Shown in pieces: positions 27,738-36,122 of a stretch of 64,000 nucleotides of DNA. Made by a program: the position numbers and the translations under genes. The stretch is from Arenimonas oryziterrae DSM 21050 = YC6267 (GTDB lineage Bacteria > Pseudomonadota > Gammaproteobacteria > Xanthomonadales > Xanthomonadaceae): NCBI RefSeq assembly GCF_000420545.1, contig NZ_ATVD01000005.1, positions 62,001-126,000 of the forward strand, written 5' to 3'. Under the pieces are notes generated by a model. That model searched no databases. It had not been told where the DNA came from and saw nothing but the letters and a program-made list of their open reading frames with translations. The stretch's first letter is position 1. Each line of letters begins with the position of its first letter.

Positions 27738-29363
27738 ATGTCGCTGCCCCAGACCGCCCCCGCTGCCACCGCCGTTCCGCAGCGTCGCGAGCTGTATTTC
27801 TTCAACCTTTTCCGGACATTGGAAGCGGGCATCCTGGCCCTGGTGGCCTTCACGCCGCTCGGCCAGATGACGGTCGAGATCCTGCAGCTGCCGATCCTGC
27901 AGGCGACGGCCGTGATCTATGTCGGCGCCGCCATCGGCCTGCTCTTCGCGACCCGCCGCATCGGCCGGCGCATTCGACGACTGACCGCGATCGGCCTGCT
28001 GTTCGACATTTTCGCCACCGGCGTCGCGCTGTTGGCGATGAACGGCGGCGAGAGCGGCATCGCGATGTTCATGGTCTTCAACATCGGCGCCGGCGCCCTG
28101 ATCCTCACGCCGACGGCCAGCCTGGGCTTCGCGCTGACGGCCGCATCGACCCTCATCATCGAATACCTGTTCAATCAGTTGCTGTTCCCGGGTTATGCCC
28201 GCACGGCGGCCGAAGCGATGATGTTCTCGGTCACCTACATCGGCATGGCCATCATGGGCCAGCAGTTGCGCCGGCAGATGAGCGAAAGCCAGGCCCTGGC
28301 CGACAAGCGCGGCGAGGAACTGGCCAACCTGTCCGAACTCAACGAGCTGGTGATCCGCCGCATGCGCACCGGCGTGCTGGTCGTCGACGGCGGCCACCAC
28401 ATCCGGCTGTCCAATGAGGCGGCCTGGGCCCTCATGGGCAACCCCTCGCCCGACCGTCGCGATCTCGCGGAGGTGGCTCCCAGCCTGCACCAAAGCCTCT
28501 GGCAATGGCGCCAGGGCCGCGGCGAAGTGCCCAAGGCCATGACCTTCGCCGAGGGCTCGCCGGAAGTGCTGCCGCGCTTCGTCGCGCTGAGCCTGACCGA
28601 CAAGCTGTTCCTGATTTTCCTCGACGACAGCCGCATCTATTCCGATCGCGCCGAGGAGCTGACCCTGTCCACGCTCGGCCGCCTGTCGGCGAGCATCGCG
28701 CACGAGATCCGCAATCCGCTCGCGGCGATCAGCTATTCCACGCAGTTGCTCGAAGAATCGACGTCGATGCCCGACACCGACCGGCGCCTGCTGGAGATCA
28801 TCCATTCGCAATGCCAGCGCATGAACGGCATCGTGCAGAACATCCTGGGCCTGGCGCGGCGCGAACGTTCGCAGACCGAAAGCCTCGAGCTGTCGGGCTT
28901 CATTCGCCGCTTCGTCGAGGAATACCGCACCAATCATCCGCTGGAAACCGACGTACTGCAGGCGGTGAACCCCAGCCGGCCGCTGGTGGCGATGGTGGAT
29001 CCGCAGCATCTGCATCAGGTCCTGACGGTGCTCGTGCACAACGCCCTGACCTACGGCCGCGAACCCGGCAAGCCCGCGCAGGTGAGCCTGGGCGCACGCA
29101 CCGACGGCCCGAACGGGCCACCGCTGATCGAAGTGCTCGATCGCGGTCCGGGCATTCCGGCCCGGGTCGCCGAACAGATCTTCGCGCCCTTCTTTACCAC
29201 CAGCGAGCACGGCACGGGCCTGGGTCTGTATATCGCCAAGCAACTATGCGAGGCCAATCTGTGCACCTTGAGCTACCAATCGGTGCCCGGTGGCGGCAGT
29301 TGTTTCCGTATCACCTTGCCGGCATCGCAAAGCCTCATCCAAACTGAGACCGCGCACGGCTAA
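27738..29363 (+). CDS. pilS: PilS, sensor histidine kinase for pilin expression
   Basis: Inner-membrane sensor that phosphorylates PilR; in Pseudomonas it senses pilin level in the membrane. 541 aa from the ATG at 27738; the open frame extends upstream without family sequence. About six membrane helices in residues 25-175, a PAS-like region (VIRRMRTGVLVVDGGHHIRL), DHp His322 in SIAHEIRNPLAAISYSTQLL, and an ATPase domain with N box (VLTVLVHNALTYG), DRGPGIP and GTGLGLYIAKQLCEA. Paired with pilR 67 bases downstream. Confidence 0.94.
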   Translation: MSLPQTAPAATAVPQRRELYFFNLFRTLEAGILALVAFTPLGQMTVEILQLPILQATAVIYVGAAIGLLFATRRIGRRIRRLTAIGLLFDIFATGVALLAMNGGESGIAMFMVFNIGAGALILTPTASLGFALTAASTLIIEYLFNQLLFPGYARTAAEAMMFSVTYIGMAIMGQQLRRQMSESQALADKRGEELANLSELNELVIRRMRTGVLVVDGGHHIRLSNEAAWALMGNPSPDRRDLAEVAPSLHQSLWQWRQGRGEVPKAMTFAEGSPEVLPRFVALSLTDKLFLIFLDDSRIYSDRAEELTLSTLGRLSASIAHEIRNPLAAISYSTQLLEESTSMPDTDRRLLEIIHSQCQRMNGIVQNILGLARRERSQTESLELSGFIRRFVEEYRTNHPLETDVLQAVNPSRPLVAMVDPQHLHQVLTVLVHNALTYGREPGKPAQVSLGARTDGPNGPPLIEVLDRGPGIPARVAEQIFAPFFTTSEHGTGLGLYIAKQLCEANLCTLSYQSVPGGGSCFRITLPASQSLIQTETAHG

Positions 29364-29430
29364 CATACGCGAGTTGGTCGAGTCCCCCGACTCGGCTATG
29401 TTGTAGCGGCAACCATCCCCCCAGGTACCG

Positions 29431-30807
29431 ATGACCACACCCCGAAGCGCTCTGGTCGTAGATGACGAACGCGATATCCGCGAATTGCTGGTGCTGACCC
29501 TCGGTCGCATGGGCATTCGCGTGGATACGGCCGCCGATCTGGCCTCCGCCAAGGCGCAGCTGACTGCCGAAAAATACGATCTTTGCCTGACCGACATGCG
29601 TCTTCCCGACGGCACCGGCCTGGACCTGATCACGCACATGAGTCAACGCTACCCGGAAACGCCGGTCGCGATGATCACCGCCTACGGCAACGTCGAAGCC
29701 GCGGTCAACGCGCTCAAGGCCGGCGCGTTCGATTTCGTGACCAAGCCCGTCGATCTCGCCGTGCTGCGCCGGCTCGTGCAAAACGCCCTGGACCTCGGCG
29801 AACAGCGTCGTTCGCAGCAACCAGCGTCCAACCGCCTGATCGGCGATTCTGTGGCGATGCAGCAATTGCGCGCGACGATCGGCAAGGTCGCGCGCAGCCA
29901 GGCGCCGGTCTACATCAGCGGCGAATCGGGCGTGGGCAAGGAACTCGTCGCCCGCCTGATTCACGAGCAAGGTTCGCGCAACGATCGCCCGTTCGTGCCG
30001 GTGAACTGCGGCGCGATCCCGTCCGAACTCATGGAAAGCGAACTGTTCGGGCACAAGAAGGGCAGTTTCACCGGCGCGCACGTCGACAAGGACGGCCTGT
30101 TCCAGGTCGCCAATGGCGGCACCTTGTTCCTCGACGAGGTCGCCGAACTGCCGCTGCACATGCAGGTCAAGCTGCTGCGCGTGATCCAGGAAAAAACCGT
30201 GCGCCCGGTCGGCGCGCCGGCGGAACTGCCCGTCGACGTGCGCATCCTCTCGGCCACGCACAAGAACCTGGTCAAGCTCGTGGAGGACGGCAAGTTCCGC
30301 CACGATCTGTACTACCGCATCAATGTCATCGAATTGCCGGTGCCGCCGCTGCGCGAACGCCGCGACGATATTCCGCTGATCGCGCAGGCCGTGCTGCAAC
30401 GGCTGTCGGCCGAGCTCGGCGAAGCGGTGCCGCCGCTGTCGCCGGCCGCGAGCGAGGCGCTGCGCCGGCATCCGTTCCCGGGCAACGTGCGCGAACTCGA
30501 AAACATCCTCGAACGTGCGGTCGCCCTGTGCGACGACCAGCAAATCGACGTCGCCGACCTGGGCTTGCCTGCGGCAGGCGCCCCGGCCGCGTCCCCGGCC
30601 GATCCGGGTGCTGCTTTCGCGCCGGCACCGACGATGCCATTGCCGAACGGCGATTCCGCCCTGCCCGACGCGCTCGAGCAGATCGAGCGTGAAGCCATCC
30701 AGAAAGCGCTCGAAGCCTGTCGCTACAACAAGACCAAGGCGGCCGCGCATCTGGGCATCACCTTCCGCGCCCTGCGCTACAAGTTGAAAAAACTGGGCAT
30801 GGAATAG
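29431..30807 (+). CDS. pilR: PilR, sigma-54-dependent response regulator
   Basis: NtrC-type activator of pilin transcription. 458 aa. Receiver domain with acidic pocket Asp11/Asp12 and phospho-acceptor Asp55 ([12 protein letters not shown]), AAA+ domain with Walker [17 protein letters not shown], the sigma-54 contact loop as GSFTGA ([19 protein letters not shown]), Walker [14 protein letters not shown], and a Fis-type C-terminal helix-turn-helix ([20 protein letters not shown]). Two sigma-54 promoters lie immediately downstream, in front of the pilins. Confidence 0.97.
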   Translation: MTTPRSALVVDDERDIRELLVLTLGRMGIRVDTAADLASAKAQLTAEKYDLCLTDMRLPDGTGLDLITHMSQRYPETPVAMITAYGNVEAAVNALKAGAFDFVTKPVDLAVLRRLVQNALDLGEQRRSQQPASNRLIGDSVAMQQLRATIGKVARSQAPVYISGESGVGKELVARLIHEQGSRNDRPFVPVNCGAIPSELMESELFGHKKGSFTGAHVDKDGLFQVANGGTLFLDEVAELPLHMQVKLLRVIQEKTVRPVGAPAELPVDVRILSATHKNLVKLVEDGKFRHDLYYRINVIELPVPPLRERRDDIPLIAQAVLQRLSAELGEAVPPLSPAASEALRRHPFPGNVRELENILERAVALCDDQQIDVADLGLPAAGAPAASPADPGAAFAPAPTMPLPNGDSALPDALEQIEREAIQKALEACRYNKTKAAAHLGITFRALRYKLKKLGME

Positions 30808-30935
30808 GCAGGGGGTGCGGACCGGGCCCAAGCGGCCGACCGCCGACTTCCTTCTTCTTATAGGTAGGCCGCCTGCGCGTCGCAGATTGCGCGCGCTTGG
30901 GCAGATTTGGCCCCGTCGCCTTCTAGTGCCGTGCC

Positions 30936-31026
30936 GGGTCACTTTGTGACACAGCGCAAGATTCCGCACATTGAGGGTCACAGATTGCCGAATCGGGGCG
31001 TGTTTTCCGTACACTAACCGTGACCC
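30936..31026 (+). promoter_or_regulatory. Candidate activator sites upstream of pilin 1
   Basis: The pilR-pilin gap (30808-31168, 361 bases) has no gene but carries three copies of GGGTCAC: direct at 30936-30942 and 30975-30981, inverted (GTGACCC) at 31020-31026. The first is half of a palindrome GTCAC-TTT-GTGAC (30938-30950). They lie upstream of the sigma-54 promoter at distances usual for enhancer binding, so PilR is the first candidate; another regulator is possible. Confidence 0.45.
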
Positions 31027-31053
31027 GCTTCACACCCACCCGGCTAGCTTTGT

Positions 31054-31069
31054 TGGCACGGATGATGCA
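31054..31069 (+). promoter_or_regulatory. Sigma-54 promoter of pilin 1
   Basis: TGGCACG-GATG-ATGCA: the -24 box is a perfect match to TGGCACG, and the GG and GC dinucleotides are 10 bases apart as required; the -12 box is ATGC rather than TTGC. The pilin ATG is about 100 bases downstream. Expected to depend on PilR. Confidence 0.88.
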
Positions 31070-31168
31070 AGGTCATACAGGCACGTATATTGCGTCCGTC
31101 AACCAAGGACGGGAAACGCGGATGACGGTGCACGTGAGCTACAAATCCATAACCCTAGGGGATACACC

Positions 31169-31603
31169 ATGAAGAACCAGAAAGGCTTTACCCTGATCGA
31201 ACTGATGATCGTTGTCGCCATCATCGCGATCCTGGCCGCCATCGCCATCAGCCAGTACCAGGACTACGTCGCCAAGTCGCAGTTCTCGGAAGCTCCGTCG
31301 ATCGTTGACGGCCTGAAGACCAAGGTTGTCGAGTCCTACACCCAGACCGGTCAGTGCCCGACCAACGCCACCGCTGGCTTCTCGCCGGCCGCCAGCTACG
31401 CTGGTCGCTATGTGCTGACGGGCACCATCGCTGGTACCGCCCCGGCCTGCACGATCACCGTGCGCTTCAAGGCTGCCGGTTCGGTCGCCACCCCGCTGGT
31501 GTCGCAGGACGTCGTGTTCACCGGTGCTGACACCGGCGGCACGTTCATCTGGCGCTGCACCTCGGCCATTGCTGCCAAGTACAAGCCGCAGGCTTGCCAG
31601 TAA
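31169..31603 (+). CDS. pilA: Type IV major pilin (pilin 1)
   Basis: Structural subunit of type IVa pili. 144 aa. Short prepilin leader MKNQKG is followed by the cleavage site and N-methylated helix [20 protein letters not shown], with Glu5 of the mature protein present. Four Cys in the globular part; the C-terminal pair (WRC ... PQACQ) can form the D-region disulfide loop. A strong ribosome site (AGGGGA) lies 7 bases before the ATG. Bracketed by a sigma-54 promoter and a strong terminator, so probably transcribed alone at high level. Confidence 0.96.
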   Translation: MKNQKGFTLIELMIVVAIIAILAAIAISQYQDYVAKSQFSEAPSIVDGLKTKVVESYTQTGQCPTNATAGFSPAASYAGRYVLTGTIAGTAPACTITVRFKAAGSVATPLVSQDVVFTGADTGGTFIWRCTSAIAAKYKPQACQ

Positions 31604-31626
31604 TAGCTTAGTAGTCGCAAGAAAAG

Positions 31627-31653
31627 GCCCCGCTTCGGCGGGGCTTTTTTTTT
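31627..31653 (+). terminator. Intrinsic terminator after pilin 1
   Basis: Perfect 7-bp stem GCCCCGC / GCGGGGC with a TTCG tetraloop and nine T, 23 bases past the pilin 1 stop. Separates pilin 1 from pilin 2. Confidence 0.95.
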
Positions 31654-31683
31654 GCCCGGTCGGCGCGACGGCCTTCACGCGCT

Positions 31684-31699
31684 TGGCCCGAAACTTGCA
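31684..31699 (+). promoter_or_regulatory. Sigma-54 promoter of pilin 2
   Basis: TGGCCCG-AAAC-TTGCA: the -12 box TTGC is perfect, the -24 box has one change from TGGCACG, and GG/GC spacing is correct. Only 30 bases separate it from the pilin 1 terminator, so activator sites must lie in or beyond pilin 1. The pilin 2 ATG is 53 bases downstream. Confidence 0.85.
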
Positions 31700-31751
31700 T
31701 GCATTTTTGTGGGGAATGCTGTCCGGCAAATCAAATTTCGGGGAAGCAACA

Positions 31752-32198
31752 ATGAAATCGCATCGGGGATTCACGCTGATCGAACTCATGATCGTCGTCG
31801 CCATCATCGCCATTCTGGCCGCGATCGCCATCAGCCAATACCAGGACTACGTGGCCAAAGCGCAGTTGGCAGAAGCCTTCAGCATCGCCGACGGCCTCAA
31901 GACCAAGGTCACCGAGGCCTTCACCCAGAACGCGACCTGCCCCGCCAATAACGCGACCGGCATTCCGCCTGCGGCCAGCATCAGCGGTCGTTATGTCGCC
32001 CAGACCGTGGCTGGCGGCACCGCGACGGCCAGCGGCGGTTGCACCTTGGTGATGACCTTCAAGGCGACAGGCAGCGTGTCGAACGCCCTGGCCGGTCGAA
32101 ACATCACCTTTACGTTGACGGGCGTTGATTCCGGTCCGTCCCGCTGGCTGTGCAGCACAGCGATTGCCGCGCGCTATCTGCCGCAGACCTGTCAGTAA
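31752..32198 (+). CDS. Type IV pilin (pilin 2)
   Basis: 148 aa. Leader MKSHRG then [20 protein letters not shown], identical to pilin 1 across the N-terminal helix and on through SQYQDYVAK; the globular part diverges, though both end in similar motifs (RYLPQTCQ versus KYKPQACQ) with a C-terminal disulfide pair. A tandem duplicate that has diverged, or an alternative major pilin. It has its own sigma-54 promoter but no clear terminator before the next gene, so it may lead into the sugar operon. Confidence 0.94.
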   Translation: MKSHRGFTLIELMIVVAIIAILAAIAISQYQDYVAKAQLAEAFSIADGLKTKVTEAFTQNATCPANNATGIPPAASISGRYVAQTVAGGTATASGGCTLVMTFKATGSVSNALAGRNITFTLTGVDSGPSRWLCSTAIAARYLPQTCQ

Positions 32199-32252
32199 TC
32201 CTCGACCATTCGGGTAAGCTGCCCTCTCTTCGGTGACGGGCAGCCCTTCCTC

Positions 32253-34187
32253 ATGCAAGACCCCACGCAGACGGCGCGCCACACCATCGCGCCGTATCTC
32301 CTGCTCGGCATCGTCGCCCTCTACCTGTTTCTCGCCTGGCCCGCCTTGCGCGGTCCTTTCATTTTCGACGACTTCCCCAATCTGGGCGTGCTCTCGAAAT
32401 TCGGCGACATCGACAGCTGGCGCAAGCTGGGCCAGTTCCTGGCCGAGGCCCGCGGATTCCCGGGGCGGCCGCTGGCCATGCTCAGCTTCCTGCCCCAGCA
32501 GGCCGATTGGCCGGACAACCCGTTTCCGTTCAAGCTGGTCAATCTCGCACTGCATTTGATCAATGCGGGCCTGATCTTCGTGCTGCTCCGTCGCGTGGCG
32601 CGCATCGCCCTGCCCGACCACGCGAAAGCCGCCGCCATCATCGCGGGTCTGTCGGCCACGCTGTGGCTGGTGCATCCGATGCAGATCTCCACGGTCATGC
32701 TGGTCGTGCAGCGCATGACCTTGCTCTCCACCCTGTTCGTGCTGCTCGGCCTGCTGGCGTACGTGCATGGGCTCACCAGCCAATACTTGTCCGCGGGACG
32801 TCGCGCCGCATGGCTGACCGGCGGCATCGTGCTCGGCACGGGGCTGTCGGTGCTGTGCAAGGAAAACGGCGTTCTGCTTCCGCTGTATGCCTGGGTGCTC
32901 GACGCGACGCTGCTGCGCGCGGACGTTGCGAACCTGCCGGCACGATTGCGCCAGCTGCGCCGCCTGCTGCTGTTTCCCGCGCTGGCCTTGCTCGCCGCGT
33001 ATTTCGCGTACCTGATGCGCGATCCGTTCGCGGCCTTGCCGACGCGCGACTTTACCCTCGCCGAACGCCTGATGACGCAGCCGCGCATGATCTTCGACTA
33101 TCTGACGGACATCGTGCTGCCGCGTTACGCGCAATACGGCATCTATCACGATGACCTCGTCGCTTCGCGCGGCCTGCTGCAACCCTGGACGACGCTCGCG
33201 GCGATCGTCGGCCTTGTTGCCGCACTTGCGCTGGCATTCTGGCAGCGCCAACGCCGTCCGCTGCTCGCGTTCGCGATTCTTTGGTATCTCGGCGGGCATG
33301 CGCTGGAAGCAGGACCGATTCCGCTCGAGCTGTATTTCGAACACCGTAATTACCTGCCGCTGATCGGGCCGCTTTTTGCGATCGTCGCGGGACTGGCGTC
33401 GCTGCCCATGGACACGCCGCGTCGCGCCGGCAGCCTGGTGCTGGGCCTGTGGCTGCTCGCGAGCCTGTTCGCAAGTGCGCTGTACGCGCAGGTCTGGTCC
33501 AACGAAGACAAGCTCACCTATTTCTGGGCGAGCCGGCATCCCGCCTCGGTGCGCTCGCAGGCTGCGTTCGCCTCGCGGCTGTTCGACACCGGCATGATGG
33601 ATGGCGCCCGGCAGATCCTCGCCGACGCAAGCAAACTCCGGCCCAAAGAAGTCGGCCTGGACCTGAGTTCGGCGATGGTCAGCTGCCGCATGCGCACGCT
33701 GACGGCGAAGGATGTCGATGCCCTGCGCCTGCGCCTGAGCCAGGCGACCTGGAGCCATTTCGCCGTCGAAACGATGTCGTCCCTGCGCACCCAGGCCAGT
33801 GCCGGCGAATGCGCGCCGGTGCTCGGCGAGACGCAGTGGCTGGGCCTGTCCGAGGCCCTGCTGGGTAATCCCGCGTTCCAGGCCGATGGCTACGCCCTGG
33901 GCCAGTTGCACTACCAGCGGCACACGCTGGCGGCCAGTCACGGCGACCTGGACACCGCGCTGAAGGAACTTGACGAGGTCGCCAAGTACGATCCCGATCC
34001 CGAAATCCCGAGGCTGAAAGCGAAATACCTCGTCGAGGCGGGGGTGCCGGAAATGGCGATCGAGACCTTGCGCGACTACGACGCATCGCGACGACCGTTG
34101 CTGCGCCGCCTGCTGGTCGACGATGCCGCCATCAATCGCGAGGCCATCGCGGCGATCAACGCCCGCGCCGCGACACCAGCGAAATAG
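32253..34187 (+). CDS. Polytopic membrane protein, GT-C-like, with C-terminal helical repeats
   Basis: Unassigned; 644 aa. About ten membrane helices in residues 1-430. The first periplasmic loop carries GPFIFDDFPNLG with Asp39/Asp40, a pattern like the acidic motif of GT-C glycosyltransferases (PMT, TMTC, oligosaccharyltransferases). The soluble tail (about 430-644) looks alpha-helical and TPR-like (AMVSCRMRTLTAKDVDALRL, ALKELDEVAKYDPDPEIPRL). Starts 54 bases after pilin 2; the gap holds a 7-bp hairpin (32218-32244) without a T-run. Position next to pilins suggests a pilin O-glycosyltransferase, but that is inference. Confidence 0.65.
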   Translation: MQDPTQTARHTIAPYLLLGIVALYLFLAWPALRGPFIFDDFPNLGVLSKFGDIDSWRKLGQFLAEARGFPGRPLAMLSFLPQQADWPDNPFPFKLVNLALHLINAGLIFVLLRRVARIALPDHAKAAAIIAGLSATLWLVHPMQISTVMLVVQRMTLLSTLFVLLGLLAYVHGLTSQYLSAGRRAAWLTGGIVLGTGLSVLCKENGVLLPLYAWVLDATLLRADVANLPARLRQLRRLLLFPALALLAAYFAYLMRDPFAALPTRDFTLAERLMTQPRMIFDYLTDIVLPRYAQYGIYHDDLVASRGLLQPWTTLAAIVGLVAALALAFWQRQRRPLLAFAILWYLGGHALEAGPIPLELYFEHRNYLPLIGPLFAIVAGLASLPMDTPRRAGSLVLGLWLLASLFASALYAQVWSNEDKLTYFWASRHPASVRSQAAFASRLFDTGMMDGARQILADASKLRPKEVGLDLSSAMVSCRMRTLTAKDVDALRLRLSQATWSHFAVETMSSLRTQASAGECAPVLGETQWLGLSEALLGNPAFQADGYALGQLHYQRHTLAASHGDLDTALKELDEVAKYDPDPEIPRLKAKYLVEAGVPEMAIETLRDYDASRRPLLRRLLVDDAAINREAIAAINARAATPAK

Positions 34188-34208
34188 CGCCCCGCCAGGG
34201 GCGCCGGG

Positions 34209-34237
34209 TTAAAGGACGTCGCCTTCTGCGATAGGAT
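34209..34237 (+). promoter_or_regulatory. Candidate sigma-70 promoter of the CDP-sugar operon
   Basis: TTAAAG (34209-34214), exactly 17 bases, TAGGAT (34232-34237); rfbF starts 32 bases later. Both hexamers are moderate matches. A 7-bp hairpin with a 4-base loop overlaps the preceding stop codon (34187-34204) but has no T-run. Confidence 0.45.
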
Positions 34238-34269
34238 GGGGCGGCGCCCATCAAGAGCTCTCCCAACCT

Positions 34270-35040
34270 ATGAAAGCCGTCATTCTGGCCGGTGGCCTGG
34301 GCACCCGCATCAGCGAGGAAACCGCCGTTCGCCCCAAGCCGATGATCGATATTGGCGGCATGCCGATCCTGTGGCACATCCTGAAAATCTATTCGCATCA
34401 CGGCATCAACGATTTCGTGATCTGCCTGGGCTACAAGGGCTACCTGATCAAGGAGTTCTTCGCCAACTATTTCCTGCACCGCTCCGACGTCACCATCGAT
34501 CTGCGCTCCAACAGCATGGACGTGCATCACAAGCACGCCGAGCCCTGGCGGATCACCTTGGTCGATACCGGCATGGACACGCAGACCGGCGGCCGCCTCA
34601 AGCGCGTCGCGCAATACCTCGACGACCAAACCTTCTGCTTTACCTACGGCGATGGCGTTTCCGATGTCGACATCGGCGCCCTGGTGCAATTCCACCGCAG
34701 CAAGGGAACGCAGGCCACCGTGACGGCCGTGCAGCCGCCCGGCCGCTTCGGCGCATTGAACATCAAGGATGGGCGCATCACCCGTTTCGAGGAAAAACCC
34801 TCGGGCGACGGATCGTGGGTCAACGGCGGCTTTTTCGTGCTCGAACCGCGCGTGATCGACCGTATCGCCGACGACGCGACGATCTGGGAACGCGACCCGC
34901 TCGAATCGCTGGCCAGCGAGGGCCAACTGTCCGCCTATGCCCATCACGGTTACTGGCAGCCGATGGATACCTTGCGCGACAAGATCAAGCTTGAGGAATT
35001 GTGGGACAGCGGCAAGGCACCCTGGAAGGTATGGCCCTGA
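34270..35040 (+). CDS. rfbF: Glucose-1-phosphate cytidylyltransferase
   Basis: Makes CDP-glucose from CTP and glucose 1-phosphate, committing glucose to CDP-6-deoxysugars. 256 aa, standard length. Nucleotidyltransferase signature LAGGLGTRISEETAVRPKPM and family motifs DIGGMPILWHILKIYSHHGI, CFTYGDGVSDVDI, FEEKPSGDGSWVNGGFFV. Its last 10 bases overlap rfbG, the first of a series of coupled starts in this operon. Confidence 0.97.
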   Translation: MKAVILAGGLGTRISEETAVRPKPMIDIGGMPILWHILKIYSHHGINDFVICLGYKGYLIKEFFANYFLHRSDVTIDLRSNSMDVHHKHAEPWRITLVDTGMDTQTGGRLKRVAQYLDDQTFCFTYGDGVSDVDIGALVQFHRSKGTQATVTAVQPPGRFGALNIKDGRITRFEEKPSGDGSWVNGGFFVLEPRVIDRIADDATIWERDPLESLASEGQLSAYAHHGYWQPMDTLRDKIKLEELWDSGKAPWKVWP

Positions 35041-36122
35041 ACTATCTCTTCGGCGGCGCCTACGACGGCACACGCGTGCTGGTCACCGGACATACCGGTT
35101 TCAAAGGGTCGTGGCTGTGCCTTTGGCTGCAGGCCATGGGGGCGGAGGTCACCGGCTTGGCGCTGGCGCCCGACACCGAGCCCGCGCATTGGCCCCTGCT
35201 GCAACTCGCGACCGTGCGCGACCAGCGTGCCGATGTGCGCGATATCGACGCGGTGCGCGCAGTGGTGGCAGAGGCAAAGCCGCAGGTGGTGTTCCATCTC
35301 GCCGCGCAGCCGTTGGTGCGACGCAGTTACAAGGAACCGATCGCGACCTTCGAAACCAATGTGATGGGCCTGGTGAACGTGTTCGAGGCCCTGCGCGATT
35401 GTGCGTCGCTGCGCGCAGTGGTGAATGCCACCACCGACAAGGTCTATCTGGAACAACCCTCGGAAGGCGGCTACCGCGAGGACCAGCCGCTGGGCGGGCA
35501 TGATCCCTACAGCACGTCCAAAGCCTGTGCGGAGCTGGTCTCGGAGTGCTATCGCAAGAGTTTCTTCAGCGGCGCCGACGCACCGGCAGCCGCCCTGGCG
35601 ACGGCGCGCGCCGGCAACGTGATCGGTGGCGGCGACTGGTCCGAGGATCGTCTGGCGCCCGATCTCGTTCGAGCGGCGGTCGCGGGTTCGCCCCTGCGGC
35701 TGCGCAATCCGGACGCAATCCGGCCCTGGCAGCACGTGCTCGAACCGCTGTCGGGCTATCTGCGCCTCGGACAAGCCCTGCTCGCCGGCGAACGCGTCGA
35801 AGGGCCCTGGAATTTCGGCCCGGCCGGCGACGCGACCCTGTCCGTGGCGGACCTGGTGGCCGCGATGCGCGCGCAGTGGCCCGGCGTGCACGAGCAAGCC
35901 AGTCCCGGCCCGCATCCGCACGAAGCACCGACGCTGCGCCTGGATTGCAGCAAAGCCGCACGCGAGCTCGGTTGGCGCCCCGTGTGGAATGCCGAGACGA
36001 CCATCACCCGCACCATCGCCTGGTATCGCGCCTTCCACGAACGCGGCGCCCTGCTCAGCCGCGACGATTTGCACGACTACCTCGCCGATGCGCGCGCCGC
36101 CGGGCTGGGCTGGGCCGCATGA
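35031..36122 (+). CDS. rfbG: CDP-glucose 4,6-dehydratase
   Basis: NAD-dependent SDR enzyme converting CDP-glucose to CDP-4-keto-6-deoxyglucose. 363 aa from the ATG at 35031. Rossmann motif VTGHTGFKGSWLCLWLQAMG (the FKGSWL variant is characteristic of this subgroup), active-site VNATTDKVYLE and YSTSKACAELV (Tyr-x-x-x-Lys). The C-terminus follows the family (RPWQHVLEPLSGYLRL, WNFGP). Overlaps rfbF by 10 bases and the next gene by 4 (ATGA). Confidence 0.96.
   Translation: MALNYLFGGAYDGTRVLVTGHTGFKGSWLCLWLQAMGAEVTGLALAPDTEPAHWPLLQLATVRDQRADVRDIDAVRAVVAEAKPQVVFHLAAQPLVRRSYKEPIATFETNVMGLVNVFEALRDCASLRAVVNATTDKVYLEQPSEGGYREDQPLGGHDPYSTSKACAELVSECYRKSFFSGADAPAAALATARAGNVIGGGDWSEDRLAPDLVRAAVAGSPLRLRNPDAIRPWQHVLEPLSGYLRLGQALLAGERVEGPWNFGPAGDATLSVADLVAAMRAQWPGVHEQASPGPHPHEAPTLRLDCSKAARELGWRPVWNAETTITRTIAWYRAFHERGALLSRDDLHDYLADARAAGLGWAA

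Noticed and set aside
29335-31014. 559-codon minus-strand frame opposite pilR and the pilin leader
   Set aside because: Covers pilR in reverse and crosses the promoter region; composition typical of shadow frames.
32218-32244. 7-bp hairpin after pilin 2 considered as a terminator
   Set aside because: 13-base loop and no T-run; more likely allows read-through, so not listed as a terminator.
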